Shown in pieces: positions 23,077-35,667 of a stretch of 64,000 bases of DNA. Position 1 is the first letter of the stretch. The number at the start of each line of letters is the position of its first letter. This DNA comes from Cercis canadensis (lineage: Eukaryota > Streptophyta > Magnoliopsida > Fabales > Fabaceae), in assembly GCA_003255065.1 (NCBI GenBank), contig QAOA01008121.1, positions 598,504-662,503 on the forward strand, read 5' to 3'. The position numbers were made by a program, and so were the translations under genes. The notes beneath the pieces are model-generated. The model saw only the letters and a list, made by a program, of their open reading frames with translations, did no database searches and was not told where the DNA came from.

Positions 23077-23608
23077 TCACGAGACAGTGAGATCATAAAA
23101 CCCAAAGAAAAGAAAATGTCATTACTTCAACCAGAAAGTAAGTTGGTCATCAAAATCCAAAAAGAAAAAAGGTAATGTTATCTTATGAGTTTCCATTTTT
23201 TTAAAAAATATTTCAATAAAACTCACAACTCGTATAGATGAAATGGAACAATCGCCCTTTTTTTTGGTTCTAAAACAAGTCATACAACATATCAAAAAAG
23301 AAAAAACAAGTCATACAAAACACGCCCAGAATTATAATTTTGTTTTTCTCTTCAAAATTTATTGATGTTCTTTTCAGTTGCTAAAAATAACTAAAACGAA
23401 ATGCTTTCTTCAATTTAATTTATACCCTAAATTTTTGCAAAAAAAATATTTAGGGTGAAAACAAGTCACTCCAAGAGGTAATTTATGGCAAAAGGGCAAA
23501 AACAAAAAACCGTAATCTCAATTTTATTGCAAAAAAAAAACCTATCATTGTTAATTTGTTAGTAATTGTCGAAGTTCGGAAAACCTAATATCAACCTTAA
23601 TCAAGGGC

Positions 23609-23616
23609 TATAAATA
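23609..23616 (+). promoter_or_regulatory. TATA box of the enolase gene
   Basis: TATAAATA lies 126 bp before the start codon, with a C-rich tract CACCCAACCCC just after it, a typical position for a strongly expressed plant gene. Confidence 0.7.
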
Positions 23617-23734
23617 CACCCAACCCCTTCCGTTATATTTGGTTCAGTGTCATTGAGAAGTTGCCAAGTAATTGCTACCACTCAACTCTCCACGCATACT
23701 CTCCTCTCCTTCACTGTAGATCCAAGCGGCGTCC

Positions 23735-24466
23735 ATGGCAACGATCCAGAGCATCAAGGCAAGGCAGATCTTCGACAGCCGTGGCAATCCCACTGTCGAG
23801 GTTTGAATCTTATCCGATCTTCTTTTTCACCTCTTCGATTTCGATCATTTCTGGTTGATCGATCTGTTTCTGTAGTCTCTTCTTGTCAATTTTTACCTAA
23901 TTTTTTTACCATTTCTGATTGTTCTCTTTACCATTTTGTTTGTAAACAAATCCAGAAAGTTAGCTTAACTTTCTGCTCTTTGTTCAACGAACCCACTTAA
24001 ACAGTTTAGCTATGAATATTTGGATTTGTTTTAAGTAATGGCTGTGTTAGGTCCTAGCGGATGAGTTACATGTCATTAATAATGTTTCTTTTATCGTTGA
24101 TGTTTGGTTGTGGTTTATTGTAGGTGGATTTGAAACTTTCAGATGGTACCTTTGCTAGAGCTGCCGTTCCTAGCGGTGCATCCACTGGTATGCTACTAAT
24201 GTCTATGAAGTCTAATTTGGTAATTTACCACCTGGTGTCTACATGATGTGGGTTGCTTTGGCCTTTAAAGTGCGCAATGTGTTTTTAATTGTTTTTCTTA
24301 GCCATTTGGAAGGTAAAAATCCTGTTTGATAATCTCCCGTATGCTGATCTATTATGTTTGAGAAATAGAAATTTTTCAGTTGCTTATTGTTCAATCAAGA
24401 CCTTTTTAACACTTGGCACGAGGTTTTAGATATGTTAGCCAAAACAAAAAAAAAAAAAAAACCTTN

Positions 24467-24498
<32 letters not shown>

Positions 24499-27400
24499 GA
24501 TTGTTAGTGTAGATGGTAGCTTGCTTATTCCCATGGAACACTTTATTTAATAAATCTTTGTCTTTTAAACAATTTTAGGTATTTATGAGGCCCTTGAATT
24601 AAGAGATGGAGGATCTGACTACCTTGGAAAGGGTGTATCAAAGGTAATCTCTTCCACTCTACCGAGTAGTCTGTTAAGTTCCATGTTATCTATTTTCATA
24701 TCATATGCTCACTTGCTTTTTCCTGCATATGTAGGCTGTCAACAATGTGAACTCAATTATTGCCCCTGCTTTGATTGGCAAGGTTGGTTAATTTCATTTC
24801 ACCCAGAATGATATATCATTCTACAGTTTTTTTCCTTTTGTTAGCACACTGGTTGTCATTAATTTTTCCCTTAATATGAAATTTTATTGTAGCATAAACT
24901 GCAGTAGTTCAAGTCTAATTCTTCTCCTGGATTAAAAGGGGTATTTTTGGCGGGGTCTTAGATGTAATCTGAAGTTTCTGTTTCCTTGACAATGAACAGG
25001 ATCCAACTGAGCAGACTGCTATTGACAATTTCATGGTTCAACAGCTTGATGGAACTGTTAACGAATGGGGTTGGTGCAAACAAAAGGTGCTTTGCAGACT
25101 ATGTTTGTTATTTTGCGTTTGTAATATGATTGATATTGTCCTAATGAATATTGCTTTGTTTTAAGCTTGGAGCAAATGCCATATTGGCAGTGTCTCTTGC
25201 AGTCTGCAAAGCTGGTGCTAGTGTCAAGAAAATTCCTCTTTACAAGGTATATACATGTGAACTGTGGAACCAGATTATCTGAATGTGGAAATCACACATG
25301 TGCATTGGTGGTACAATTATATAAGCTGCTCTATAATGACTACAATTTGTTTCCATAAGATTTTCTCAAATGTGCTATTGTATTTTCTTTTGATACAGCA
25401 CATTGCAAATATTGCGGGTAACAAGAAGTTGGTGTTGCCTGTTCCCGCTTTCAATGTTATTAATGGTGGATCACATGCAGGAAACAAACTTGCCATGCAG
25501 GCATGCTTTCTAAGACCTTGCTTTTTCTTATTTTGTTTTTATGTGTGTGTGTGAGAGAGAGAGTTCTTCTAATTGTGCTCACTGAGTTTCTGGTTCATTT
25601 TTTTTTATGCAGGAGTTCATGATTCTTCCTGTGGGAGCTTCCTCCTTCAAGGAAGCCATGAAGATGGGTGTTGAAGTATATCACCATTTGAAGGTTTGTT
25701 GCATTTACATGTCTTTATATATTTCCAAATGTGTTTTGTTTTTTCAAAATAGAATTATGGACACATTTTCATCATTCGTTGGTCTTTGGCACTCACTAGT
25801 AAGTTGTTGGTGTTGCTGTTGGAATCAAAGGTTGTATAAAATTTTTTGTATGGTGTCTATCCATACGTGCTTATTATATGCCTCCTGTTGTTGTTGTTTT
25901 GTTTTCCAAATGTATTTTTTTAAAAAAAAAAATTTAATGGTAGTTATGCTATGTTGTTTCAGGCTGTAATTAAGAAGAAATATGGTCAGGATGCAATAAA
26001 TGTTGGTGATGAAGGTGGCTTTGCTCCTAACATTCAGGTCAACAATGGTTACTAACTCCTGTTATTTATGCATGTTTGGGTCCCTGCCCAGGATGTTGGC
26101 ATGTTACTGATGATGTGATCTCTTGAGTTTTCAGGAGAACAAGGAAGGTCTGGAATTGCTGAAAACTGCTATTGCGAAAGCTGGTTACACTGACAAAGTT
26201 AGTTTTCTAATTCCCCCATTATAATTCTATTTATGGTTCTTAGGACTCTCAAATGGCTTCATCAAGGGGATTTGACAATTTTCCATTGTATTCTTAGGTT
26301 GTCATTGGAATGGATGTTGCTGCTTCTGAATTTTACACATCAGATAAGAAATATGACCTGAATTTCAAGGAAGAGGTGAGTTGTATGTTATATAGCTCTA
26401 AGTAAGTGGGGGTAATTGAAATTCAGTCTAGTATTACTGACTGTCTGATCTAGTTGGATCCATAATGGCAGTTAGTAACTACCTTCCGTATACGTAGAAG
26501 TAGTTGGTTTGGCAAAGCATGGTACAAGATGTTGACCGCTAGGAAGGCCTGAGGACTTGATCTGATGACAATAGTAATAATTAATTCCTGTTCCTGAACT
26601 ATTGTAGTGCTTTATGTTTCAAGTTGACGTTGTCCTAAAAGTTTGTCTGTTCTGCAAAATAATACCACAATAATATAAAAAAGATATGGGGTTTTTTTTT
26701 GGTGTCTTGCTCTCCTGGCTTGTCATTGTTCATTTACATTTTTGACTGTATGAAAAGATCATTGTCAAATACTTACCTGAAGGTAATTTTAGTTTTGGTG
26801 TGATATTTTGTTCAAATGGGATACGGTTTGATCCTATTCCTTCATAGATACATTATGGGTAATTGGTTTATGTGCATTTTCTGTCTTACTTGCAGAACAA
26901 TGATGGCTCACAGAAGATCTCTGGGGATGCTCTCAAAGATCTGTACAAGTCATTTGTGGCAGAGTATCCTATTGTTTCAATTGAAGATCCTTTTGACCAA
27001 GATGACTGGGAGCATTATACCAAGCTAACCGCTGAGGTTGGAGACAAAGTACAAATTGTTGGTGATGATCTCTTGGTTACTAACCCCAAGGTTAGCATAT
27101 GGCTTCCTGATCTTGGTTGAATAAAGTTTCTTTCTTTCTCCCCCCTCCTTTCCTCCTACTCCTCTAAAGGATTGCCTGTGACTCATTTGCTTGCATTTCT
27201 CATTCTGTCCACAGAGGGTTCAGAAGGCAATTGATTTAAAAGCAAGCAATGCTCTTCTGCTCAAGGTATTGATCTGCTTGTCTTTTTTTCTAGAGATAAG
27301 TTATTGGACCCTTATTGGTGCATATCCTGATGCATATATGCACCATTACCTGACACATTTCTGAAACAGGTTAATCAAATCGGATCCGTGACTGAAAGCA

Positions 27401-27988
27401 TTGAAGCTGTCAGGATGTCCAAGAAAGCTGGCTGGGGTGTAATGGCCAGCCACAGGAGGTAACTCTGCCTCTAAAAATGCAGATGACATTAGGGAAATTC
27501 AGTCCTCAATAAGTCCTGTTAACTTTCTAATCATGCTCTAGTTGCTGACACTGTTCTGACATTTGGTTGCAGTGGAGAGACTGAGGATACTTTTATTGCT
27601 GACCTTTCTGTTGGTTTGGCCACGGTATTATCTCAATGCAAATAGTTTTGTGCTAGTATTACTTCAAGTGTAATCTCCAATTTAACATATCCTTTGTGAT
27701 AATTTCTCCTGAACAGGGTCAAATTAAGACAGGAGCTCCATGCAGGTCAGAGCGTCTAGCTAAATACAATCAGGTCAGTGTTGGTCATTACTCGAGCTTC
27801 AGTTTCATCAGATTTTTTACTGTAATAATTGCTTATCTCAGTTACCCGTTTGCTCATGTAGTTGTTCAGCTTTATCTAAATATTTTTATTTACTTGTGCC
27901 TTGGCAGCTCTTGAGAATTGAGGAGGAGCTTGGTTCTGAAGCCGTGTATGCTGGAGCAAACTTCCGCACACCTGTTGAACCATACTAG
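23735..27988 (+). CDS. ENO: Enolase (2-phosphoglycerate dehydratase), cytosolic
   Basis: Converts 2-phosphoglycerate to phosphoenolpyruvate in glycolysis as a Mg2+-dependent cytosolic dimer. Exons: 23735-23800, 24124-24187, 24579-24643, 24735-24782, 25000-25086, 25166-25246, 25399-25500, 25613-25693, 25963-26037, 26135-26197, 26298-26375, 26896-27090, 27215-27265, 27370-27458, 27573-27624, 27717-27773, 27908-27988; 1335 nt, 444 aa, the plant length. Visible marks are the start [20 protein letters not shown], the substrate loop [15 protein letters not shown], metal ligands in [20 protein letters not shown] and GDDL, and the signature [14 protein letters not shown] with MASHRSGETED. Arabidopsis LOS2 also yields a short DNA-binding product (MBP-1) from an internal start; that cannot be judged here. 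Oddity: intron 7 has a GC donor (25501). Intron 3's upstream neighbour carries an N in poly(A) at 24466. Confidence 0.97.
25501..25612 (+). other. GC-AG intron (intron 7 of enolase)
   Basis: The flanking exons must join as [10 protein letters not shown], an invariant enolase sequence, so the donor is CAG|GCATGC and the acceptor TGCAG|GAG. GC-AG introns are a minor class spliced by the major (U2) spliceosome. No GT lies at the required position. Confidence 0.85.
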
Positions 27989-28972
27989 AGTTTTTTAAAC
28001 TGGTGAAAAAGAGGGTTGCATGAGGTTGAGTAATTGAGCAATTGAATTCGGCTGAGGATGTTTTGGTTGTGCTTTGAATAAGTTTACAGTTAGAATGCTA
28101 GTATTGGGAAACGTGAAGCTTTTTCCCAAATAATCCTTGAATTTTGGCTCCAGAGTTGAGACAGTACTGCCGCTAAGTTTCAAAAGATGGTTAATGATAT
28201 TTAGCTTTAATTGGAGTTTGCTTTTTGTTATTGGATCTGTTAAATTCATAGATGACTAGTGAAGTCCTTGGTTCTTTCCCACTAAGCCTAGCTGGGAAGT
28301 AATGTGTTTCCAACATTTCATGCTTACTAGTTCAGGAGTAAAACTCTACGATATTGTGTGCAAAACAAATCTTTGTGTTGGGGGGGGTACGAAGGGGTTT
28401 CACTCCCTATGGTAAAAATAATCTATGATGTTGCTTGAATGTTAACTGAAAGCAGGAAGGGAATCTTACCTTCCAAGCGGAATTAGATCTGACTAAGACT
28501 TTTAAAGGGCCAGTTGTGAGAGAATTCGCTGTGTTATGCCAATGAGAGCATTAATGTTACATATGGCACAGACGCCATAAATCATGATTGAAGCAATTAT
28601 AAAGCTATTAGTCTCGTTCAAAAGACCCCAAACTCTCGACAAATTAGGTCTTGGCATCAGAAAGTAAACTTGATAGATCTCCTTTTGAAAGCTGCTTAGG
28701 TGACAAACTGACCATAATTAACAGAGAATCATAACAATTTTTTTTGTTCACTATGATGGAGGGGAAGTATTGAGAATAATGGAAACTGGGAAAGCTCAAT
28801 ATCAAGTTATAAGCTCCTCCTAAATTCATTTAAATTATCAGATATCCGTCAGTTAGATGGCTATCTTCTACCTTTTGACAGGATAAAAAGAAAAAGAAAA
28901 TTCTCCTACTTAACTTTTTCATAGAAACAACTACAACGAAGTAATAATATATTTAAATGCCGCTTTACGTAG
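27989..28972. other. 3' flank of enolase
   Basis: Probable enolase 3' UTR to about 28260, then unassigned DNA with a G run at 28381-28388. The minus-strand frames at 27995-28249 and 28644-28829 are not recognisable. Confidence 0.6.
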
Positions 28973-29055
28973 TGCAGGCTGTGGGGTTCGAACCCACGCG
29001 CACTTATGTGCAGAAGATCTTAAGTCTTCCCCCTTAACCTCTCGGGCAAACCTGC
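28973..29055 (-). tRNA. tRNA-Leu (anticodon UAA)
   Basis: On the minus strand the sequence folds as a class II tRNA of 83 nt. The acceptor GCAGGTT pairs with AGCCTGC (one G-T pair) and is followed by discriminator A. The anticodon stem GAAGA/TCTTC encloses the loop CTTAAGA, anticodon TAA. A long variable arm (GCACATAAGTGC) is present, as required for tRNA-Leu, and the T arm GTGGG-TTCGAAC-CCCAC is perfect. There is no intron. CCA is not encoded, as normal for eukaryotes, so it is a nuclear gene and not a plastid copy. Confidence 0.95.
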
Positions 29056-30296
29056 CGATTGAGGAAATTCGTGATTTTAAAATATTTTAATAAGCATAGC
29101 ATTTTAGATTTTTCTACTTGAACTTCAATTTTGGTTGATACTTATATTCATAAAGTGTTTTAATATTCTTATTTTTTATATTTAATATACTCCAAATGAA
29201 TTCAGCAAGTCTAAGTTTCTTTTGTTTTCATATCTGTCTCAATCTTTCATATTACTAACATTTTTATTAACATAAAAGAACTAGTATGGCCAACAAATAA
29301 AAAATATATATTTAGGATGTAAATATCATATCTTAGGTTTCAACACATTTATGCATAGAAGTGTGATGATAGAATGTTATTTTAGCTAACAAACGGAATC
29401 TACCAAACAAATTAAAAAGCTAACAAACACAAAATTGTTTCGTGAAACAAAAGATAATCTACNAAATTGTTTTGTGAAACAAAAGATAATCTACTTACAA
29501 TTTTATACGAGATATATATATATAACCTGCTTTTGTAGTAAAAAAAATACAATGTTAATATTGTATTATTAACTCTAATGTTAAATTTATTGCAAATTAA
29601 CTTTATTGGTGATATAAAATAGGTTTTTTTGTCATATGAAATCAATAGAAATGCAAATGCTATATATCTAATCTTCACAAATTTCCTTTTTTTTTTTAAA
29701 AAAAAAATCTTAACAAAGTTAATATATGTACTCAAGAAACTATCACTAGTTGAACTGAATTTGAGCATGACGATATAAAATATTTACAATTGATGGTAAA
29801 TTTGGACAACAGACAAACATAGTGGGATTTTGAAATTATGTATGTGTAGATGTCTTATTTTAAACCCAAATCATATGCCTTAAGCCCAAATTCAAAAGGC
29901 CAATTACACTAAAGACTAATTATACTAAAAGTCCAAACCAAATCTACCGCATATCACTCTTATTTTTTTCAGCACTCCTATAAATAACTTATCCGTTATA
30001 GGTACGAGACTTTTGACTCATCTTTTATTAGTGATTTATTTTTAGCTTGGATCGACTTACTTAATATTTGAAGCTCGGAAACAAGAGTCTAGTCATTTTT
30101 TTTTTTTTACTTGTGCAGATTAACTCAATTTCACCCGACCTCAAGTTCAACTCAAGCATTGTCAGTATGTATATTTTATTATTTAATAACCAATTTATCA
30201 GTTTTTTTTTTATTGCACTTATCAATTGTTTTATTATTATTATTGTTTCAGTAAAATTAGTAATAATCGCTATTACGTAGTGTATATCCGACTCAT
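29056..30296. other. AT-rich spacer between tRNA-Leu and U2AF35
   Basis: No gene supported. Contains the short N-junction duplication 29432-29494 and homopolymer tracts. Frames at 29412-29768 and 30068-30280 are low complexity. Confidence 0.6.
29432..29494. repeat. Direct duplication across the N at 29463
   Basis: 29432-29462 and 29464-29494 are 31-bp copies differing at one C/T position, joined by one N. Most simply explained as unmerged allelic contig ends. Confidence 0.75.
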
Positions 30297-30303
30297 TATA
30301 AAA
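30297..30303 (+). promoter_or_regulatory. Possible TATA box of U2AF35
   Basis: TATAAAA 171 bp before the start codon of the U2AF35 gene. Confidence 0.4.
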
Positions 30304-30473
30304 TGGTAAGACGGTGTGCCGAACAATTTTCAGATATTATTGTTTGGGAGTGAAACCGGAACCAAACCCTAATAATACAGAGGGACTCTCGCGAGCCCGG
30401 CGAAGAGAAGAGCGAGCTAGGGTGAGATTTTTATTGCTTTCGTTTCGTTTTTTCTGTTGTTTGAGTTTTGGTT

Positions 30474-33400
30474 ATGGCGGAGCATTTGGCATCCATATTC
30501 GGAACGGAGAAGGACAGGGTGAACTGCCCTTTCTACTTCAAGATCGGAGCTTGCAGGCATGGTGACCGCTGCTCCAGACTTCACACTAAGCCCACCATTA
30601 GCCCCACTCTGCTTCTCTCCAACATGTACCAGAGGCCTGATATGATCACCCCAGTCGTTGACCCTAATCAAGGACAAGCACTTGACCCCGACAAAGTACA
30701 AGATCACTTCGAGGTTCGAACCCTCTCTCTCTCCTTTTTGTTTAGTATTTCGATCTCGTTTGCTTCTGCGGTATACTTCCGGTTTTCATTTTGATTTTAA
30801 GTGTTCCTTTTCCAACTTCTTCCTTTGCTGATCTTTAATTTTTTTCCCCACCTGATTCCGCCCCTCTTTCGAGTCGGCAGTAATACCGAATTTGGGTGTT
30901 TCTCAATGTAATAATTACTGGTGTGCGAGTGCAGGATTTCTATGAAGATCTATTTGAGGAGCTGAGCAAGTATGGAGAAATTCAGAGCTTGAATATTTGT
31001 GATAATTTAGCTGATCACATGGTATACCTTCTATCCTTTTTTTTTTTTTTTAAAAAAAAAAAACTTATATTTGTTATATTATTTAATACTCTGTGTTGGT
31101 CAGGTTGGTAATGTATATGTTCAGTTTAAAGAAGAAGACCATGCTGCAAATGCGCTAATGAATCTGACTGGGAGATTTTACTCAGGTTAGTGTCACGCTT
31201 CATTCCTCTTGCTTTCTTAGCCCTCCTGTTTCTAGTGTAAAAAGGAGTTACTGTTAACACGATATTTTAGGAACTGAGTCTACTGTCGTAAGTGTTTTTA
31301 GTGGTAATTTCTTGGAACAAGATTGTGCTATCAATGTATTTGATACAGCCCGAAAAATTTTGAGGGTGCGAATTCATCTCTAAGGAATCATTATCTGTAT
31401 GTGAAGTCCTTGACTTCGTGCACAACTCTGTAATCATTATTTGTAATATTGAGACATGAACTTGTTGCTAAGATATTGTTTGTTATTGTAGATAATAAAA
31501 TTATATTCCCCAATTGCATAGCATTTGTGCTTGCCAAGTTAAGATTCAAATTGGTTTCTGGTCAATAGATTGGAGAGATACCCAACTGATTTGGCATGAC
31601 CTTATGTTTTCCTTACTGTACACTATTAATTGGCACTTCTTTTACTCATGTTGGAGTGCTGAGCATTATCTGATCAAATGCATTTTGCCCAGGTACTTTG
31701 TGACTGTCACTTGGTAACTCTTTCGTATCTATTCGTTTTGTGTTCCTATTAATTTAGGAAAAGACTGGGATACTGTGATCCCTGTTATTTTTTATGTGTG
31801 GCAAAACTGGCAATAAGTTGGGTTTTATTGTTGAATAAGTTTAGGAGAAGAGTGGGATAATTGATGAAGAGCAACAAAATTATTAGTAAGAACTTGGGTA
31901 TGCACCAGGATTCTAGAGATATGGTGCAAAATTATTTTTAATCTATTCCATTGATTGCGACTTTACATGATTGATTGCTGCGCTCTATTGTTGAACATTT
32001 GTGTTGTTGTATGGGTGAGAATCAGGAGGAAGGGAAATGTAATGCTGGTATAAAATTTGTTTGTTTGGGGTTGCTCCCAAACTTGGTTTGCTTCTCCAAG
32101 AATTTATTTTGGGAGGAACTGGGAGCAAAACATGCTGTCTGGAAATGAATGAATTTGGTATCACCACCTGGAAAGGAGATGGTGCTTTAGGTTTTCCATT
32201 GAAATCCTTTTTTCTCATTAGTACCTAAAACATATTTAGCTTACTGATGTTGCGGGTTTATTAGCTTAGATAGGAGAGGATCAATCTTAGAGTTTCTTGT
32301 TGTCTAGAAAATGTATGAATAATGTATCTGTGGGTGTCTGTGTGAGAGTGCTTTTGACTTCTCTCTCCAAATTTAATTACATATCTATCTTTCTGTCTGT
32401 ATCTCAGTATTCTGCAAATTTGTTCATGGATTTAGCATGTGCATGTGGGTTTGCATTTATCTTCTGTACTTTGATTTCTTTGCCTCTCTGCGTTCTTGTT
32501 TTTTTATTCTGCAGAATTCTCTCTATGTACTGTGATGAACTCATTATATTTGTTTGACGTAAAATATAGTTTGAGATACATAATTAATAGCTTGTTTGGA
32601 CTCATGCTGGGAGCTGGCACCTTGACCTCTATACCAAACACATTATAAGTGCCTTGCACAATCATTGGAGTGCACGAATTTCATATATTTGTTTTGATTT
32701 CCTTTTTAATCGTGTTTGGAACATTAAAATTTATAGAATTGATTTCATTTACAAATGAATTATTCTATTGAACTTGTTTAGAGTCAATATCATATTGACT
32801 TCAAGTTCAATTCATTTCCAAATCATTTTGCATGTAATATTATTATTTGTAAATCCTATTTATAAATCCTACCACCGTTGATAGGATTTGCATTTCAATT
32901 TTTTTCAAAATGAAATCATTTCATTTTTATTGTACACATGTTCCAAACACACTCTAAGGTAACAGTAGGAAGGTAAATTGAAAAGCTATGCTGCATTTAT
33001 TTCCAGCCTGGGGTTGTTAAGGTTTTGTTTGATGTGAGTTTGTTGCATAATTCATATCTGCAATTATTAATGGCTGTAATGATTGTTGCAGGGCGACCCA
33101 TCATTGTTGACTTTTCTCCTGTGACGGATTTTCGCGAGGCCACTTGTAGGCAGTACGAGGAAAATGTTTGTAATCGAGGTGGCTACTGCAACTTTATGCA
33201 CCTGAAAAAGATTAGCAGGTTGAGCTTTTTTTTTCCTTTAATCACTTTTCAAGTATTTTGCACTCATGTCTATCAGTTCTTGCCTTACACCCTCTTCTTA
33301 TAAATTTAGGGAGTTGAGAAAGCGATTATTTGGGAGAAACAGGCGGGGGCATGGCCGCAGTAGAAGCAGAAGTCGGAGCCCTCCTAGGCAGCGTAACAAC

Positions 33401-33709
33401 GATGAGCGTCCACATCCTGGTCGAAATCCTGGTAGAAGAGATTTTGACAGATATCATGGCCACCATGGTCGGACCAGATTGCCTAGAAGTCGTAGTCCTC
33501 GACGTAGAGGAAAACGAAGTAGGAGCCCGGTGGGAAGAGATAGGAGCCCAGTTAGAGAAAGTAGTGCAGAAAGGAGAGCTAAGATAGAACAATGGAACAG
33601 GGAGAAGGAACAGGAAGAATCTGGTAACAAGAACGATAGGAATGACAATGATTATGAACAACAGAGTGTTGCACAGAATGGAGATGACTATGATAACCAC
33701 CAGGTATAG
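30474..33709 (+). CDS. U2AF35: Splicing factor U2AF small subunit (U2AF35)
   Basis: The small subunit of U2AF recognises the AG of the 3' splice site and recruits U2 snRNP with U2AF65 in the nucleus. Exons: 30474-30713, 30935-31021, 31104-31185, 33092-33218, 33310-33709; 936 nt, 311 aa, all GT-AG. Order of parts: N-terminal CCCH zinc finger C-x8-C-x5-C-x3-H ([20 protein letters not shown] then H), a U2AF-homology RRM (residues about 65-145, including [16 protein letters not shown]), a second CCCH finger C-x7-C-x5-C-x3-H ([19 protein letters not shown]), then an RS-type tail rich in RSRSRS and [12 protein letters not shown]. The C-terminal Asn/Asp/Gln-rich end is variable in plants. Intron 3 is 1.9 kb and carries a MITE-like element. 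Two paralogues exist in most plants; which one this is cannot be decided. Confidence 0.95.
32711..32955. mobile_element. MITE-like inverted repeat in U2AF35 intron 3
   Basis: CGTGTTTGGAACATTAAAAT at the left pairs imperfectly with ATGTTCCAAACACACTCT at the right, and TTGATTTCATTT with AAATGAAATCATTTCATTT just inside. The size of about 245 bp and the GTGTTTGG ends suggest a hAT-like MITE. No target-site duplication confirmed. Confidence 0.45.
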
Positions 33710-35667
33710 TAGCTTAGCAGCGTGGTAACTTAAGCAAGAACAGAAAAGGAGAGACCTGTATTAACAGTGTGGCAAGTAATTGTTTTGTATGGTTTGCACT
33801 TCCGTTAAGACGGTTTTTGTTCCTAGTTTCTTATTATTGTCCTATTCTGAATTGTCTATTGTTCAGTTGTAGTACTTCGTAATATCTATACCAGTGAGTT
33901 TAATTTGCCCCTTCAAGTAAATGAGTATAATGTGTACCTACACCTAGAGCGAAGATTGGGAGAGACGAGGGGTAGAGAGAAGAAATGGGATGAGCTCAAA
34001 TCACTTGACCTATATGATCTTTTTGGAATGGTGCTAGGCTCTGAAGTTCAGGGTGTTTCACATCCGCAGTCAGAGTCTTTTAGGCGTCGTAAACTGCTGA
34101 CAGATGTACTTCTACTGTAATATGCTATGAGGTCATTACGTGGCTCGAGTGAAGGACGACTCTTCCTTGTATTTTTGGGCTAATGGGTTAAAGGAAATCG
34201 AGTGTAGGACGAATAGATTAGTCGAATATGCATTTGGTGGGTTCGACTGGGCCGTGCCTTGTAATCTTTAGCCCAAGGCAAAAACAATATTTGGTCTTTC
34301 GTCAAAGGTTCTTCATCCAAACTTGGGCAGGCGTTTGAGTCTAAAACTTGAAATTTAATTATTTTTATTTCCTTTGCATAAAATTCAAATTTAAAATAAG
34401 AACATAATTTTAATATTTCTAAATTTTGAAAGATTATTAATTTAGATACAAATTATCTCAAATTATATTTATGAAAAAATTCTAAATTAAACAAAGAAAA
34501 TAGTACTATGGAACTTGGGTGTACCCAAACTTAAGGTCTAGTGAGTTATATGGCATGTATGCATGCAGCCTTGCACCATGAGACGGTATGTCTTCATGGA
34601 AGCTTTTATTTGTTTATTTTTATTGCTTGATATACGTGGCATTTGAAGGAATATGGTGTCATAAAAGATATTAACATATTGTCGCAAAAGGAGTTATATG
34701 GCATGCTCATATCCTCTCATCTATCGTAGTTTGTCGGCCGAAGGAGAGAAAAAGGAAGAGCACAAAAGGTTAAAAATAAATAAATAAAAGAATTAAGAGA
34801 AAATATTATTTCCTCAGTTTAAAGGAAGAAAATGGAAAAAAAAAAAAACTTCTTCTCAGATCCCCACAAATTAAGATTAAGGTAACTAAAAAAGGAGCTT
34901 TGAAAACGCTAACTCCTAAACCTTCATAACTTTTTTTGGAAAAAAAAAAAAAACCAAAATAAGCACAAACCTCTCATTTCCGTCAATCCAACACACAATA
35001 ATAAAAAATTGATTCACGTTACCAAGGAGCTATGTTTGTCTTCACGTATCCTACCAAACCAGGTCAAAAAGTTTTCATGCAGATACAAAATCATAAATCT
35101 CTACTAGTTAAACCTGATGAAATTAGTGGCTCCATACTGCTTTCCGGGCAGTGACTTTTTAATCGACAATTATCAAGTAAAGCACATGTTTCTTTGAATG
35201 TTCGACTGCATACTATTTCATCATGCATAATTGTATCAACCAAACCATCCATGGCCTCGAAAAAATGTATGGACAGGCCAGAACGGCCAGTAACCAGAGC
35301 CAACCAAAACATCTCTTAAAAGTATGGCAATCCTAATCTTGAATTAACTTTGGCTACCATTGAATTGTTACGTTGCATTTAGTTGTATTTCATTAAAAAG
35401 ACCTCGGAAGCAAAATGCCAATGCCCAATTTTCATCATAATTCCCAGAAAACCAAAGAAAATGATTTGAAAAAAACTAGAAACCGTACACAAGAAATTAT
35501 AATTGATCAGTGTTTCACTCAGATTTTATAAAGCAATAAAATCGTTAAAACCAAAATCTCTGGACTACCTCTCCTACATTAACTAAACTATAAGTTTGTT
35601 CACTGTCATCCAAACTTTAAAGAAACATCAAAATGCTCACTGTTCAAACAAAATATACCTCGCCTGC
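33710..35667. other. Spacer between the convergent U2AF35 and HD2 genes
   Basis: Both neighbouring genes end here (U2AF35 from the left, HD2 from the right), so the region holds both 3' UTRs and unassigned AT-rich DNA. The minus-strand frame at 35091-35312 shows no recognisable family. Confidence 0.6.

Larger units (their letters stand above)
19760..23600. other. Intergenic region between the GIR-like gene and enolase
   Basis: No protein gene is supported. It contains a (TA)n run near 20041-20062, very AT-rich DNA to about 20330, a SINE at 21203-21384, and a duplicated block around the N at 23005. Short frames at 20939-21127 and 22135-22434 are not recognisable. Confidence 0.65.

Noticed and set aside
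33326..33700. Overlapping frames on both strands across the U2AF35 RS domain
   Set aside because: Arise from the repetitive Arg/Ser coding sequence; the U2AF35 frame explains the region.
35091..35312. 73-codon minus-strand frame downstream of HD2
   Set aside because: Reads like ordinary protein but matches no family I know and lies in the HD2 3' flank; unsupported.
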